In this document: positions 45,529-59,164 of the stretch, piece by piece | Layout: every line of letters begins with the position of its first letter | Position numbering within the stretch: the stretch's first letter is position 1 | DNA from: Cryptomeria japonica | Lineage: Eukaryota; Streptophyta; Pinopsida; Cupressales; Cupressaceae | Assembly (NCBI RefSeq): GCF_030272615.1 | Contig: NC_081413.1 | Coordinates: forward strand, 723,936,649-724,000,648 | DNA length: 64,000 nt | Direction: 5' to 3' | Translations under genes and position numbers: made by a program | The notes under the pieces: model-generated | Told to the model about the DNA's origin: nothing | Databases searched by the model: none | Seen by the model: the letters and a program-made list of their open reading frames with translations, nothing else

Positions 45529-47283
45529 ACTTACATTTGATTAAACTAACTCAAGACAAAGTACAATTATATCAAAAACTTATTATACCTAACCTCAACT
45601 ATCATGATACTTTATATATAATTTATGATTTACCTTAAATAAATGAAAACAAATCATTCCATATTCCATACTTATTTTTCAGAAAAAACTAATCCAACCA
45701 AAAAAAACATTCCACACATTAAAAGAATATCAACATAAAATCTTAAATTTAATTTTCATAATACTTTATTAATAAAAATCCCACTTACATTTTGCCTACT
45801 ATTATATCAAATCACTCAATTCGGAACCCAACAGCTTTATGCTTTGATAAATAGATTTTAATATTTTAAAATTTGATCCCACCATTTACACTAAGTTTTA
45901 TAATGGATCACTTTATATCTTAATAAGATGAAAGGATAAAAACTATTTGATCAAGATATACAAAAGATCTCAACCTGAAATTGTTTTGTTCAATTAAAAG
46001 AAAAATTAAAATCTACAAAAGAATGTTTTTATCTTTTTATATTTATTCATATTATTTTAGATTTAAGAATTTTAGACAAGTCTATAGTTCATATTTATTT
46101 TATATTTTATGTAATTACAAAAATATCATTTTTCTTTACTCTCATTAGATCATATTGAAAATAGTAAGTAGAAAATTCAATTTTAGAAACAAAAAAATAC
46201 TCATTTTTGTACATTTAATGATATGTCATTGAAATGATAAAAAAACAATAAAATAATTTGCATTATATAATATTAACCAAAATGAAGAGCTTTATTTCCT
46301 TGGCCGAAAAGGACAAATAGTTTGTCCTTCGATTTGACAACATTTATAACCTCGACAACTCTATCTCACCTTCATCTTATATTTTACATTAAACGTCCTT
46401 ATTGGAAGATGGGAAAACTATTTTCTTTTCCTGCATTTAATTACTATATGGTTTTTGGGGATACCGTCTCATTGGACCAAATACTCAGTACATTTAATAA
46501 ATGACATAAAATAATTTAAAAAATAAATAAACTTTGAGTTTGTACAAACTAGATAATTAGTTGAGCATTACATCTGAACCTTACATTATCTCTACCTTTA
46601 TCTCTACGCTTGTTAATTATGACCTTATGAACATTATATGCACATTATTAAAAAAACTCCTTCCATTCATTCACTAAAATAGATTGCACCTCTAATTTAA
46701 TATTTTTTATTCCTAAACACCAACAAATAAATGGTGGGCGGACAGATGGGCCACCTAATGAGAAAAAATCGCAATTATCAAACCACAAGTCATAAATCTT
46801 TTCAGAAAACATCATTTATAAGTTAAAAAAACGTTTTCTTTCCAGATTTGTACTTTCCACCTTATGGCGAGGGTATTGAATCATTTTTACATTAACAGCA
46901 AGTGTTCTATATCATTTATGTGGGATTTGTCTTTTCGCGAGAGTGTTAATTCTGTCATATCAATAACAATATGTTATTTCAATTCATTTTCCTTGTCTGG
47001 CTTTTGGTTAAAGTAGCAATTCTGTTACTGTAGGAATGGCAACTTGTGATTCGAAGTCATTTAATTTCCACAAAGGAAAAGAAAAGGAGCGAAGCTTCGA
47101 CCGAAGAATTCATATCAACATCAACCTAGCCATTTCCTGGAAAATTTATTGAGATTCAGGCATACATCATTTCGATTTTGAGGTTGATCAAGGCTAGAAA
47201 TAATTTTTAAAACTCCTTTGCATATAATCTGCTTAAAAAATTGTGGGCGGATAGAAACCAATAAGTTTTAGTGTTCCTCCACA
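45529..47283. other. AT-rich upstream region of the GLR gene
   Basis: No ORF or element is supported. GCATATAATC near 47219-47228 lies about 60 bp before the GLR start codon and could be a weak TATA element, but transcript data are lacking. Confidence 0.4.
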
Positions 47284-47563
47284 ATGAATTCCAGTTGGGT
47301 GTCACTTCTGGTACTTGGTTTCATCTTTATGATGATTTTTCTTAATTGGACATGCCTCTGCTTAACACAAAATGGAGATAGACCTGCAACTGTGAATTTG
47401 GGGGCCCTTGCGGCTTATAATAGCACAATTGGAAGAGTGGCTAAGAAGGCCATTGAGTTGGCATTGGAAGATGTGAATAATGACAAAACTCTGCTCAATA
47501 GAACTCGACTTGTGCTTACCATGATGGACTCCAATTGCAGTGCTTTCATTGGTACTTCAGCAG
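47284..47563 (+). CDS. GLR: GLR exon 1
   Basis: From ATG to the donor AG|GTATAG. It encodes the signal peptide and the first beta-alpha unit of the amino-terminal domain, and ends in phase 1 inside the codon for the Ala before ALELSKK. The start is the first Met before a strong hydrophobic leader. Confidence 0.88.
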
Positions 47564-50500
47564 GTATAGTGAGTTTCTGTAGCTCTGAGTTCACTCTAGA
47601 ATTTTAAGTGTACAAACTCGATGTATTATTGTTTCTTTCTTTATTTATAGGGACTGAACTTAACGTTCTCATGCTAAAATTGTTATGACAATATTGGCAT
47701 GCTAACTGCTTCCCGGTATGAAACGTCATTCTTACTGGTTTAACATAGACGTGTATTTACAGACTCCTCACTAAGGGGAAATTTTTGATTAAGGAGGATA
47801 TCTCCAAAATTCTGTTTACCCTATGACAGCAACCGGACACAAGTAATATGTCAAACGTCCTCCCCGCCCGGTCACCCGCCCCAACTCCAAAAAAAGAAAT
47901 GGATTAAAACAAGAGAAGGCAGAGTAAATGAAATAATGGAAACCTAAATTTAGACATTTTCTAGGGTGCCTATGGATTTCTAGTGTTAACAGCTACTTAA
48001 ACATAGATGTTTTGATTCTCAGCTTGTGCTGCTCAGGGCTCAAACACACACCTGCTCTTATTATCCTTCCTAGTTTGAACTTGGCTGATGGGGGAAACAT
48101 CTGTCAATGTTACATACCTTTTGTCTTGACCAGGTGTTCCTGGTGGTCCTATTATTGCATGTAATTATTCGAGATATCACCCCGATCCGGTAACGGTAAA
48201 AGCCTAACAGTCTCTTCTGTGTACCTGGTACGAGGCTTTCCTTTACCTGATTGGGCATTGGCTCAAACAGAGACTTTTTTGCGATTCTGTGACAAAATGA
48301 AAATGGAAGACAATTATGACAGTTCAGCTTAAAATTCAGATCTCATAGTCCTCGTCATGGAGAAATAAGAATCTATGGAAACTTTGACTAGAAACTTATT
48401 TAGAAGCACACAATAGCTGGGAAATCTTTCCATTTCATGTGATAGCAAATATGAATAGTGTAATCCAAGACTTGAGTAAAAGCATAGAACTTCTATTGGT
48501 GGTTGTAAATTCTGACCAACATCGTAAATTAGCGGAACTTTAAATAAAAATATCTGATGCAATTTTTTCTCAGATCTGCAAGAAAAACTCTAGTTGCAGC
48601 TGATAACAGTGAGCTGGAAATTAAAATCACCTAACATCAGAAACGTTATTTTTTATCTTGATTACAGCACAAATTCTCTTCATTGGCTAGCCCAGGCTAT
48701 TCCCTAAAACTCTCCCCTATGATCAGCAACATAATCCCCTAATAAACAAAAATCCCACACCAAAAGGACAAACCCCTACTAAACCTAAAATTTAAGGGAA
48801 GTGGAATACAAGTTATTAAATGGTCAGTTACATCAATATCATCCTAGAGGTTTCTTATTTGCAAATCTAGTTTTTGAATAGAATGTTAAGCGAGAGCTAA
48901 TCTGCCAAAACATCCCACAAAATTTTTGTAATGTCCCACTCCTGACTGATTTTTTTTTTGTTTTGAAAGGAGTGATGTTTGTTCTTGCAAGATTGTTACC
49001 AAATAGAGGAGTTTGCTGTTTCACTTTCAGATTATATTTAATGTATGAAAAGGCATAGAACATAAGAAAACTTGCAACAATGCATAGAGATTAAGTGCTG
49101 TATATAACTATCTTTATTTCAGAATTTCATCAAGCTCTTACAAGGCATTATAAATCAGATTCGATTCTTGATCAGACCTGTTAATATCTTCAAGTACATG
49201 ATAAGATTTCTCAGAAATTGTTCTCAGTTTCAGAACTAGGTGCTATTGGTCAGGGACGACTTTTATGTAACCTCCTAGTTACTTAACTCCTCAGAATCTG
49301 CTCCAGCTCCAACGTCTCACTAACAGAAGGGATAAATGCCCACGACAAGTGATTCCAGCGACCAATAGTTGCAGATTTAACAGTCACAAAGCCCCATGTG
49401 CCAAAGGTACAAGAGTACGACTTTCAAGAATAGGGCAATTTGCATAAATAAATCAAATCTTCACCAAACACTTCAAATAATAGCTCAAAGGGTGGCGCCC
49501 AACATAGTGGATTCCATATTTTAAGTACCCAAAATGATAGTCTTAAGTCTCCAGGAGTTATAAACCAATTCTGCTTTAGCTACCTAGGAAAAGCAACTTC
49601 CAGATTTCTGAAAATTAACTCCAGCACTCAGAAAAAAGGACTAATCTACTCAAAATTCACAGCACACTAACAAAACCACACGCCACACCCAAAAACCTCA
49701 AACCCACATCAAAACACTGAGAATATCCTCATTATTTCAACTCCAAAATCATCCTTTCAAGCCAAAATCACTGTAAGAATTGATAATTGTAACTCCAACC
49801 AGCTAGGATGGGTCTTTCACCACCGAAACCAGCTAACCAGTAGAGGGTTTTCATTCTCCAACTAGCGGAAGTGAACTCTGCAAGAAATCCAGCAGCATAT
49901 CAGTAAGGTGTCAAAGCAAGCATGTAGAAATGAAAGCTCAAAACATGTACATGTAGGCCATCCTTCAATTTGAAACCTTTTCCCTCCAAAACCAAATTCA
50001 AGAGAAATGCCATTTACCCATAAGAGCTTTGAAACTTTTTGAGAGCCCTCATAAAACATTTTAATTTAATTTGTGTATCCTTATAACCCCTATACATCCC
50101 CTTAGGCATGTAATATAAACTAATAAAATTTAAATACATTTCTTTCACTTAGCGTTCCTTTAGGATGACAAGATGGGCCCTCCTTTAAAAACAAGGTTGT
50201 GTTATAAGGCCAAGGAGGGATTTTTTTAAAACCAATTTATAAGATTCAGTGAGTGAAATAAAATACAACTCTTCTGAAAACAATAAAAACTCATGAAGTC
50301 CAACTGAAACCCATTGCTTTGAACTATGGAAGGAATTGAGACCATGGACAAGTGCTAAAACTAGTAGTATGCCAAAAATAGTAAACTTGCCAAAAACATT
50401 GAAAATCACTGAAAGAGTTCGCTTCAGACATTGAGTCCCCTAACCACATCCACTTAGCCTATGAGAACCCTGGAATATGCTAACGGAAACTCACGCTGAG

Positions 50501-53477
50501 TTAGGTGCAAGAAGGGGACATCACAGTTTTCTGTAAACAAGACGTCAAGATTAGGTGATTTTTGAATCCCTACATTAAAGCCTGTTGTAGCCTAAAGAAC
50601 CATTCTATTCTAGTATGAACTCAAGTCTTCAAGGGTTTGTATGATGTTACGAACCAGATATTCTAAGGCACAAGGATCTGTTAAATTTTGAGGTTTGTTT
50701 AGCATTCAATCATTGATATTCTCATTGGATCCGGTGTACACTAAGAAATGATGTCCAACCTATGATACTGCAATGGAGTGGAGCCATGCAGCAAGGCACT
50801 AAGTGAATGGGATTCGCTTACCACATATGCAGTGATAAACAAATTAATGTAAATGGCAAAACAAGGGATGTAAACATAAAGTATTATTTCTTTACTTTCT
50901 TTGTAGCTACACGAAAGTGCCAATAGCATGCTTCATTACAGTATACTCTATTGATTATTGATGATCTTTGTTCAGGATAACTGTTAGTGATTGCATATTG
51001 TCAAAGAACTAGTTGGGAATATGCTGCAAGTGGACAGAATTGGTTCACCGTGTTATGAAAATTCTAAACTATCTGAATGATAGCTAAATGATGGAGCCAA
51101 AATAGAACCACATCACTGATTGAAATGCATGCAGATAATGCTCTGGAGGAAAGTCAATGAAAAGAAACTACTCTGCCAAGAAGTGCCAGATAATGCAGAA
51201 ACGAGAAATGTTGAAGCATGATCTACAAAAATGCTACTTTAATCCTTCCTGTATAATTTAATTTAGAGTAGTCTGGCTTATTCGTGAAATGGCATTCATG
51301 CAGCTCCTTAAGTATCTGGGACTCTTAATTGAGGAGATTATATAAAAATATTCTTATACAATGCCTCCCAATCTTCAAATCACATAAAGACTTAAAGTTA
51401 ATTCTTATGTAACTCTAAAACTTTGAAGTTACTTGCATTTGATTGGAAGGCCTTCATTGCACACAGATGAAATAGACCAGAGAAGAACACTTCTGCAATG
51501 AGAATTTTTTGTTCCCAATATGTGTTTGGTGACCCATGTAAAGGGTACACATAGTTTCATATTTGGGTCTGTACCCAAATTTATATTCTACCTTTTGACT
51601 GCTTCAGATTCTTAGGGAATTTTATCACTATTGCCTCCTTTCTATAAAAAGGACTCAGCAATGGCTAATACCCTCCATTTGATGTATTTCCAACTGCAGC
51701 TCTAGAGTTGTCAAAAAAGGATGTCATGGCAGTAATAGGACCACAATCCTCAGTGATTGCTCATGTTATCTCACACATAGCAAGTGCACTTCAAGTACCA
51801 CTTTTATCATTTGGAGCAACCGATCCAAGTCTCTCTTCGCTGCAGTATCCTTATTTTCTTCGCTTGACACATAGTGATTTCTCTGAGATGACAGCGATTG
51901 CTGCTGTAATTAGAAACTTCAACTGGAAAGAGGTTATTGCAGTTTACGTAGATGATGACTATGGGAGAAATGGAATAAGTGCACTGGGTGATGCACTTGT
52001 GAATGTAGCTGATATTGTTCATAAATATCGAATGCCTCCAACAATCACTAGGAGTGACTTGGGTAGTAACTTAAAAGATTTGTCTTTGATGACAACTCGA
52101 GTTTTTGTTGTTCATATGAATCCAGATGCTGGTTTGAAACTTTTAACTGAAGTACACCAACTTGGAATGTTGAGTAGTGGCTATGTGTGGATAGCCACAG
52201 ATTGGCTATCCACTGCTCTGGATTCCCTTGCACTTGATTTAGATGCAATAAAGTCATTGCAAGGGGTCATTACTGTGCGGCGGCATATTCCAGATTCGTA
52301 TGAGCTACATGCTTTTTCAGCAAGATGGAACAATCTGCAGAAATCTGGAGCTGTTGATGCAGGCTTGAATGTTTTTGGCTTATATGCTTATGATACAGTA
52401 TGGGCAGTTGCTCATGCTATTGATACTTTTTTGGAGAGAAGGGGAAATATTTCTTTTACAAATTATCCTCAGCTATCTGCAGCAAGTGGAAGTGAATCAG
52501 AGGTAGCAGAACTTAAAGTCTTTGATGGAGGTCCACAGCTACGCAGATCATTATTACAAACTAACATTATGGGCTTAACTGGTCGAATTCAACTGGATGC
52601 AAGAGGTGACTTGTATGGTCCTGATTTTGAGATAATCAATATAGTTGGAACAGGGTTCCACAAGGTGAGCTACTGGTCAAATATATCTGGCTTATCTATT
52701 ATTCCTCCCGAGAGTCGAACTGTAAGTTCAAACAACAAATCTAGTTTGAAGAAAAAAGTCAATGATCTTATATGGCCCGGTTATAGCAATCAAGTGCCCC
52801 GAGGGTGGACAGTCCCAAGCAATGGCAGGCGATTTAGGATTTTGATTCCTTGGAAAAAGGGAGAATTTAAGAAGCTTGTAGAAGTAGAAGGTTCCAATGT
52901 GGCAAATGGTTATTGCATTGAAGTGTTTACTGCTGCAGTAAATATGTTATCTTATCCTTTTCCTCATGAATTTGTAGTTTATGGAAGTGACGAATCACCT
53001 CCCATTTACAATGAGCTTGTGGAACAGGTTGCTTTGAAGGTTTGTATCTAAACAAACTTGTTTAATTCATTATTCAACGTGTCTATTTGTTTGAAAGTTC
53101 ATTATCCATGCCCCTAGTTTCCATATTTCTGGGAAAGTATAAAATTAATATTTGGATGCATTCAATTCAGAGCAGCTACTTACACCTGAAATCCTACAGA
53201 AATTTGATGCAGCAGTTGGGGACATTACAATTTTGAAAAACAGGTCAAAGGATGTGGACTTCACTCAACCATACGTGGAGGCTGGTCTGGTTGTGGTTGT
53301 TCCAGTCAAAAAGATAAATTCAAATCCTTGGGCTTTCTTGAAGCCATTTACACCAGAGATGTGGCTTACAACTGCTGCATTCTTTCTTGTCATAGGAGCT
53401 GTTGTGTGGATCTTGGAACACAAACTAAACTCAGAGTTCCGTGGGGAACCACAGAAGCAAATTGTTACCATCTTTTG
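47284..53477 (+). CDS. GLR: Plant glutamate receptor-like channel, exons 1-3 (3' part missing from window)
   Basis: Plant GLRs are plasma-membrane, amino-acid-gated cation channels that move Ca2+ in signalling. Three exons join in phase: 47284-47563, 51700-53039 and 53200-53477, giving about 632 residues. A signal peptide lies at residues 1-28 ([13 protein letters not shown] core). The amino-terminal ligand-binding-like domain is at about 35-400 ([21 protein letters not shown], split here; [49 protein letters not shown]). S1 is near 460-575 ([50 protein letters not shown]). M1 is near 595-614 ([17 protein letters not shown]). The pore, M3, S2 and M4, about 300 residues, are not found downstream. 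Sequence style is closest to clade III GLRs. No stop or frameshift occurs in these exons. Confidence 0.9.
47564..51699 (+). other. GLR: GLR intron 1 (4136 bp)
   Basis: GTATAG donor, CAG acceptor. It contains a probable solo LTR (48927-50525); the rest shows no gene. Confidence 0.85.
48927..50525 (-). mobile_element. Probable solo LTR (1599 bp) in GLR intron 1
   Basis: The block runs from TGTAATGTCCCACTCC to AAGGGGACATCACA, so the minus strand reads TGTGATGTCCCC...GGGACATTACA with matched ends. Flanks ATTTT and GTTTT match 4/5, as a slightly aged 5 bp target duplication would. No internal region or second LTR. The ends recall those of the LTR at 40648-43074. Confidence 0.55.
51700..53039 (+). 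CDS. GLR: GLR exon 2
   Basis: It begins after the acceptor TTTCCAACTGCAG and ends at AAG|GTTTGT in phase 0. It holds most of the amino-terminal domain and the first half of S1, 1340 nt without interruption. Confidence 0.9.
53040..53199 (+). other. GLR: GLR intron 2 (160 bp)
   Basis: A short intron at a position conserved in many plant GLR genes, inside S1 just before the FDAAVGDI motif. GTTTGT donor, CTACAG acceptor. Confidence 0.8.
53200..53477 (+). CDS. GLR: GLR exon 3
   Basis: It begins after the acceptor ATCCTACAG with [10 protein letters not shown] and ends at TTTTG|GTATGT in phase 2, just before the FWFSFST-like pore entry of GLRs. It holds the second half of S1 and M1. Confidence 0.85.
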
Positions 53478-55783
53478 GTATGTGCAGCTTCTGCTTTGCC
53501 TTTCGTCTAGAATAAACTACGGGATTCTTTTTCAGCTTATAATCATGTTTGAATTGATGGTCATATTTAGGATGTAAACAAGCAATGCTTTGTATTATTT
53601 ATTGGCAAAACTCTAAGTTTCTTTGAGTTTCTGGTATGATAGGGTGGTGGGAATGCGTTTCTGGGATGTAAAAAAAATTCCTGGATTTTTGAGAGGACAG
53701 AGATCACAGGATGGGGCAACATGGCAATGGATAGATTTTCAGTTGCATAAATAAACATTCTAAAAAGCTGATATAACATCCATTCCATTGAGTATAGAAC
53801 AACAGACATTGGATATGAAATCAAAAATTGAGTTTGTCAAATACAGATGCCAAATTGCAAATATGAATATTTTGTTATATTGTTGTGAAAATAATTAGAA
53901 AAACTACAAGAGTCTGACAACAAAATAAAGAAAACCCAAATGTAGTAATCCTAATTCAGCTATGAAAAAATGCTTAAAGCTGATTGATGTATTTCGATCT
54001 GTTTTTTTTTTGTTTTAAATTTTAAAAAGTTGACTGATATAAACAATTCTCCCATAGTTTGAATGACCCTTAAACCAACCTGAGGATGCTAGGGCATCCC
54101 CAAAAAGTTACGTAACTGCCAAAACACTCTGGGAGTAAGAGGGGGAAGTGAGATAAAAGGTGCAAGTGGTTGATGTTTGTTCTCATCCTTCTGTTCCTGA
54201 AATGGTGAGGGTCAACCCCTGCGCCTCCAAAGGACAAGGGATCTTGGCCCTTAAACCACTAGTAAAAATGGACGGCACATATATAAACGTACACATGCAC
54301 ATGAACACATTCATACACACACAGGTATATGCATAATATCATTTTTGGTTTTATCCTTTAATAAGTAATACTTGTTATCTTAGTTCTGTACCAATTCTCC
54401 CTCCCTAGAGATGCTCTGGCCTCAAAGCATAGACAAGAAGGATTTTGAGCTCTAAAACATGTTCATTCTCCTGTATGGCAGAGAATACCTTTCATTAGTA
54501 AGTTCCCACTTGATTCAGTGTTTGTCTAGTTGTTTTGATCTTAAAGGACTTTTGGATGTATCTTGGATTCCCTCAGGCTCAAAAATTGTTCTCCCTACAT
54601 CAAGTACTGGTAGTTCAATTTCTATCACAAATGAGAACCTCGGTTTAAAAAAAAATTAATTGTATTCATATTATATGTAAGAAAACAAAAATGATAGTAC
54701 GTATTAGCATTCTACTAATATCTAAATTTCTATAAGACCAATAATCAGCTCCATACAAATCTATTTAGATGTTCATATCATCTAGGATAAGACAAAGAGA
54801 CCATTAGGCACTTTAGGTCAATCTTACAAAATTTGTAGGAACACATAGGTCAGTTCATCCTCTTCCCTTTCCTTCATCGCCACAGCTAGTCCAACATTTA
54901 CCTGGTGTTGTATATTATCTAGATAAATGTTCGAGTAAAAGGGAGTTGAAATTTAGCTAAGTCGCCAGTTCTAGTATGGGGTTGGGTATGGGTACAGAAT
55001 TCTGTTACGTCAATACGGCAATTTTTTTCCTCAGGTACGGTGCGTTTGGGCACATCTTACACACACACATTATTTTGTGATCATTAGAGCTTTGGTGCAA
55101 TTTTGTAGTTGAACCATGGTGGTCCTATGGTTGGGCCCATATTGCACCACCACTCTTGAAAATTTGATAAGAGCTTGAGGTCTAGTGCAGTTCGAAGAAG
55201 TTGATCCTCTTGGAATGTTGGTGAGGTTTTGGACTGTTGCATGTTTGAATCTGAGAAAGTTCTGTGCCTATTTTTTTGTATCAAAGACCTTGGTCCTGAG
55301 TGGAGGATAGGATGCACTTGTTAACTGTAATACCCAGTAATCATTGTAAATGCAGATGAAACCCGAGGTGGAAATAGTAATTTATATCACTATTTCACTT
55401 TTTTTAATATGTTAGGGCATGATCAATGTCTCGTTGAGAGTGAAAAGGGTCATTCAATCTATTTTGTGATCAAATTCTTTGTACAACTCTAAGACAAGGT
55501 TACACGGTTTTGATCGAACCCACCCTAGCTAGAGAGAAATGTTTAACTCTGAAGGAAACATTGAACAAACCCTTCAACTCCCAAATCAAATACAGTCACA
55601 AGATCAATTTTCAACTAACATCCCCACTAAGTTTTCATGTTCAACTAAAACAGAATCATCAGTAGACATTACTTAACTAGATTAAAATCTCAAATCACCT
55701 TTACAACCCATGATCCCAACACTATGATTACAAGAACTGTTACACGAGAAGAGAATGGTTTGTGTAGGTTTATTCTTGCAGAA
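53478..55783. other. Start of putative GLR intron 3
   Basis: It begins with GTATGT. No coding sequence was recognised in the next 2.3 kb on either strand. Confidence 0.55.
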
Positions 55784-57043
55784 TGTCATGCCCCCGATCG
55801 TGCCATGATGAATTTAATCAAATATGATTCTTATCCTTGTATCAATGCAATCAAAAGTAAATAAAGTAACAAACAAATTCAGGAATATATTACTGCATTC
55901 AGAAAATTGTCCTATAATAAGACTTAACAGTTTTCTTAAAACATCCTTGCTGATTGGTGATCTCAGATACATAACGATGATATCTTGATTGGGTCTTTAA
56001 CTTGTAACTAAGGATTAATATGATCAGCCACAATATTAATTAAGGGGCATACGTTTTGTTTTGAAGAGGCAGCGGTTGTTTTGGGAAGACACCTCTCTTG
56101 AGAAACGGTAAGAGGTGTGACTAGTCACCCTCCCTTGAAGACTATAAAAGGCAGGGACTCAATGCGTGAAGGTCATTGAAGGACCGGATCAGATTGGATA
56201 TAAGATATCAACATTCAGGCAAACAGTAGACTTGTGAATTAACAAGTTTTTGGCATGCAATGTGGATAAATGTTATCATACATCTGTACTCTTTAATATA
56301 TCTTTGACAAAGATATTAGTAAGCTTTGTCAATCTATTATGTTTCTTTAATTAATAAATTTATCTATTCCTTGTCCCCTCAAGCAATCATATGTAGAATG
56401 GAAGGAAATATGTTAGGGAGAGGCAGTAGATCGGTTCCCTCTGTGATGAACCTGTGAAAGATGAGGCCACCTGGCCTGGATGGCAGTATTGGCTGCCAAA
56501 TGTGCAAGTTTGTCTCCTTCCAGAAAAATGAGAGGAAGAAATCAGATTACTGCTAGCTGTTAGTCTTATCTTCTGTGGGAAAAAAGAATCAGATGTGGTC
56601 TGGAATCTTCGAGTTAGAACCGTCGACTTCTTGAAGAAGCCTAGTTTTGTTTTGTAGTGACAGCTGTATCCATTTTGTCTTGTAGTGACAGCTGTATCTT
56701 AGAAGGAAAATTAGATTTATTTTGTCTTTAGCATCAAGCCGCCCTAGGGTTTCTTGTGATGTTATTATATATTGCAGTCTCAGTTTGATTTCAGAGTGTG
56801 CTGAATATTTTGGTCTGCCTTTGTGCATGAATTGGGTTTTGGGACAGAACCCCCAAGAGCACCATTGCTGCTGTGTGTTGCTGTACGAGCTCTATATGGT
56901 CTTGAGACGAAATCCTCAAGTGTTATCCTCTACAGTGTGTTGCTGTTTGAATTTTATATTGTGCAACTAGATTGTTTCTTTGAAATTAAAAGTTTAAGTA
57001 AGTACAAAGATCTAGATCATACAAACCTTAAGGTCCTTACACC
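55784..57043 (+). mobile_element. LTR-like fragment in putative GLR intron 3
   Basis: The block starts TGTCATGCCCCCGATCG, a common gypsy LTR opening. It has a TATA-like ACTATAAAAGGCAGGG at 56141-56156 and a GGCAGTAGATCGGTTCCCTC block near 56424, and might end at CCTTACA (57043). Neither a target duplication nor a second copy was found, so the end is a guess. Confidence 0.4.
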
Positions 57044-58834
57044 CTCAAGTTAAGAAGGCCACCCCTAGTGGACGGAATTGTCTTAGTTGGATGTTCCTGC
57101 AATTTTTGGACCAAGGGGCAAGTTATCTTAGTTGGATGCTCTGCGCTCTTAGGCTTAATTGGGATGAACAGTCTCCAAGCGCCCTTTCATGGTTTCTATG
57201 GTTGGTTATGGGGAATAAGCTAGGGTTTAGGTTCTAGTAGCAAACTTATTTATCATTTCATATGATGTTAATTATCCATTAACTGTCAAACTCAATAACT
57301 TTTAAATGAGTTAATTCTAGAATGCTATTGGTAGAATGAATTATATTGTTGGAATTGTTAATTGTGGGCAAAAATAGGTCTTCCCCAATTTGGGAAGATT
57401 ACATAGAAAGAGTAAAGCATTATTAAACTGCAAACACTAAACTCAACATTGACAAGATAAACCTTGACGCTTTTAATGCCTTTGCCCTATCTCATCAACT
57501 TTAAAATTAAAGGCCAGGTTGTCATAATCACAGTAGCATAAAATATTCCACAAAAGCTAGTCATCAAATTTAAGGTTTTAGAGTTTCAAAAATCATTGTT
57601 TAAAGTGCTTCTGGGTGTGTGTTCTCTTTGCTTGCGTTTGGGAGCACTTGGGATCTTTTGGGAACATCTAGGAGCATGTTGGCCCAAGGCATTCTTGCTC
57701 CATTTTGGAGCGGGCACAGGGGCCTCCAACAAGAAAACCTACTAACATAGAGATTTAGGAAAAGATTCTAGAAGTAAGTCCTTAAAAAAATATCCCTATT
57801 TTTGATGTTCTCTAAAGTTTGTTATGTATTGTTGGTAAACAAATTTGTCATTGCGATTGATTCTCCAAATTTGATCTTGTTCGCTCAAAGAGCATTGACA
57901 ATCATTCCAACAGTTGGAGAGACCATAATAGAATAACGATCTTCCTCTGCGTTTGAGAGGGGCAGCTCCCTCATATGATAGGGGTTTTAATATTTTTGTG
58001 TACTTTCAACCTGAAAGTACATAAAGGAGAAAAACATAAAACTAAAGAGATATAAAAGATAGAAACCCCAAGGATAGACATATGAGCATCGACTAAGCTT
58101 TCCCAATTGGTAACAATTATAAAAGGGTTTATTACCAAATAGGTTTAGACATGCAGTGACAATGAAAGAAGTACAATAAACCTCAACATACAAAGAGATA
58201 GGTTGTACTGGCACATGCAAGTCAAGATACCAAAAATGATGTGTTTCATCAAATCGATTACATAGATCATTGAACTGAAAATCAATGGATTACACTGATG
58301 CTTTAAGGGATTACTAATTCAACATACAAGAAATTAGTAACAATAACTCATGAATACATTCAAGACATATGAACTTGATGTATTCTTCATTATTCTTTTG
58401 AAAATATACAAGTTCAAAAACCCTTAAGTACAAAGGTATGAACTTCAAAAGCTCTCACATAGTTTCTCTATAAAATTCTGTAGTGTCCCCTTCATAAAAG
58501 TACCCTTGCTCCTTTTTACAATGCAAAAGCCTTGTATTTATAGGCTTACCTTGATAACCAACTCAAAAATAATTTCTAACTACCTAATAACTAACTTTGC
58601 AAATTTGAGAAAATAAAAAATAAGCTTCATTTTATTTTGACTTTTCTCAAATTTTACACAAATAAAGCTTATTTTCTAACTTTATTACAAACATGTGACA
58701 TAAAGTTACTTTTACAAAAAGACCACTTGAAATCTGTAATTGCAATTGACATTGTTCCCCAACATCATCAAAACCATTCGTTCATCCCCCAAAGGCTTCT
58801 ATCTAAAATTATCTCCTTTTTGTTTTGAATCAAT
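57044..58834. other. Putative intronic spacer, nothing recognised
   Basis: No gene supported. Near 57640-57720 the words GGGAGCA, GGGAACA and GGAGCATG recur, and near 58600-58680 an AAATAAGCTT/AAGCTTATTT inverted pair is seen. Confidence 0.45.
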
Positions 58835-59150
58835 CATTCCTCTTGGACTTGTCATACTCCTTCGTTGAAACACTTCTCAGCATGGATATTTTTATTATGT
58901 AGGTAGAAGCTTCACATAATAATGAGACAATGCCTCTCCCCTTCACTCTTTCATAAATCCCTTGGGCAAATTCAACACCAAAAGATTAGCCGAGATGTAT
59001 CAACTTCACAAATCGTTTCAGGCAAATTGTATATGAGAAATGAACTTATATCAGTTTCTAGAACAAAATCATGTCTATCATAGACTTTGGATTTTCAAAC
59101 ACTGTCAAAACCTTCAGCATCAATAAATAGGACAGATGTCTTCACTTCTG
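58835..59150 (-). pseudogene. GTPase-like gene fragment (GB1/RHD3-type?)
   Basis: On the minus strand, 59140 to about 58970 reads SVLFIDAEGFDS, an in-frame TGA, then SKVYDRHDFVLETDISSFLI and YNLPETICEVD. A +1 shift then gives EFAQGIYERVKG. Beta-strand plus DxxG (a G3-like DAEG) followed by 'SSFLIYN' is the layout of guanylate-binding/RHD3-type large GTPases, in which the G3 motif precedes a switch-II segment. It is a broken scrap with a stop and a shift, without P-loop or other domains in the window. The family is tentative. Confidence 0.4.
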
Positions 59151-59164
59151 TAATATCATTGTAT

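Noticed and set aside
54459-54659. Candidate GLR exon 4 in the ORF at 54459-54659
   Set aside because: No pore, M3 or S2 motif; it does not begin with the residues expected after exon 3.
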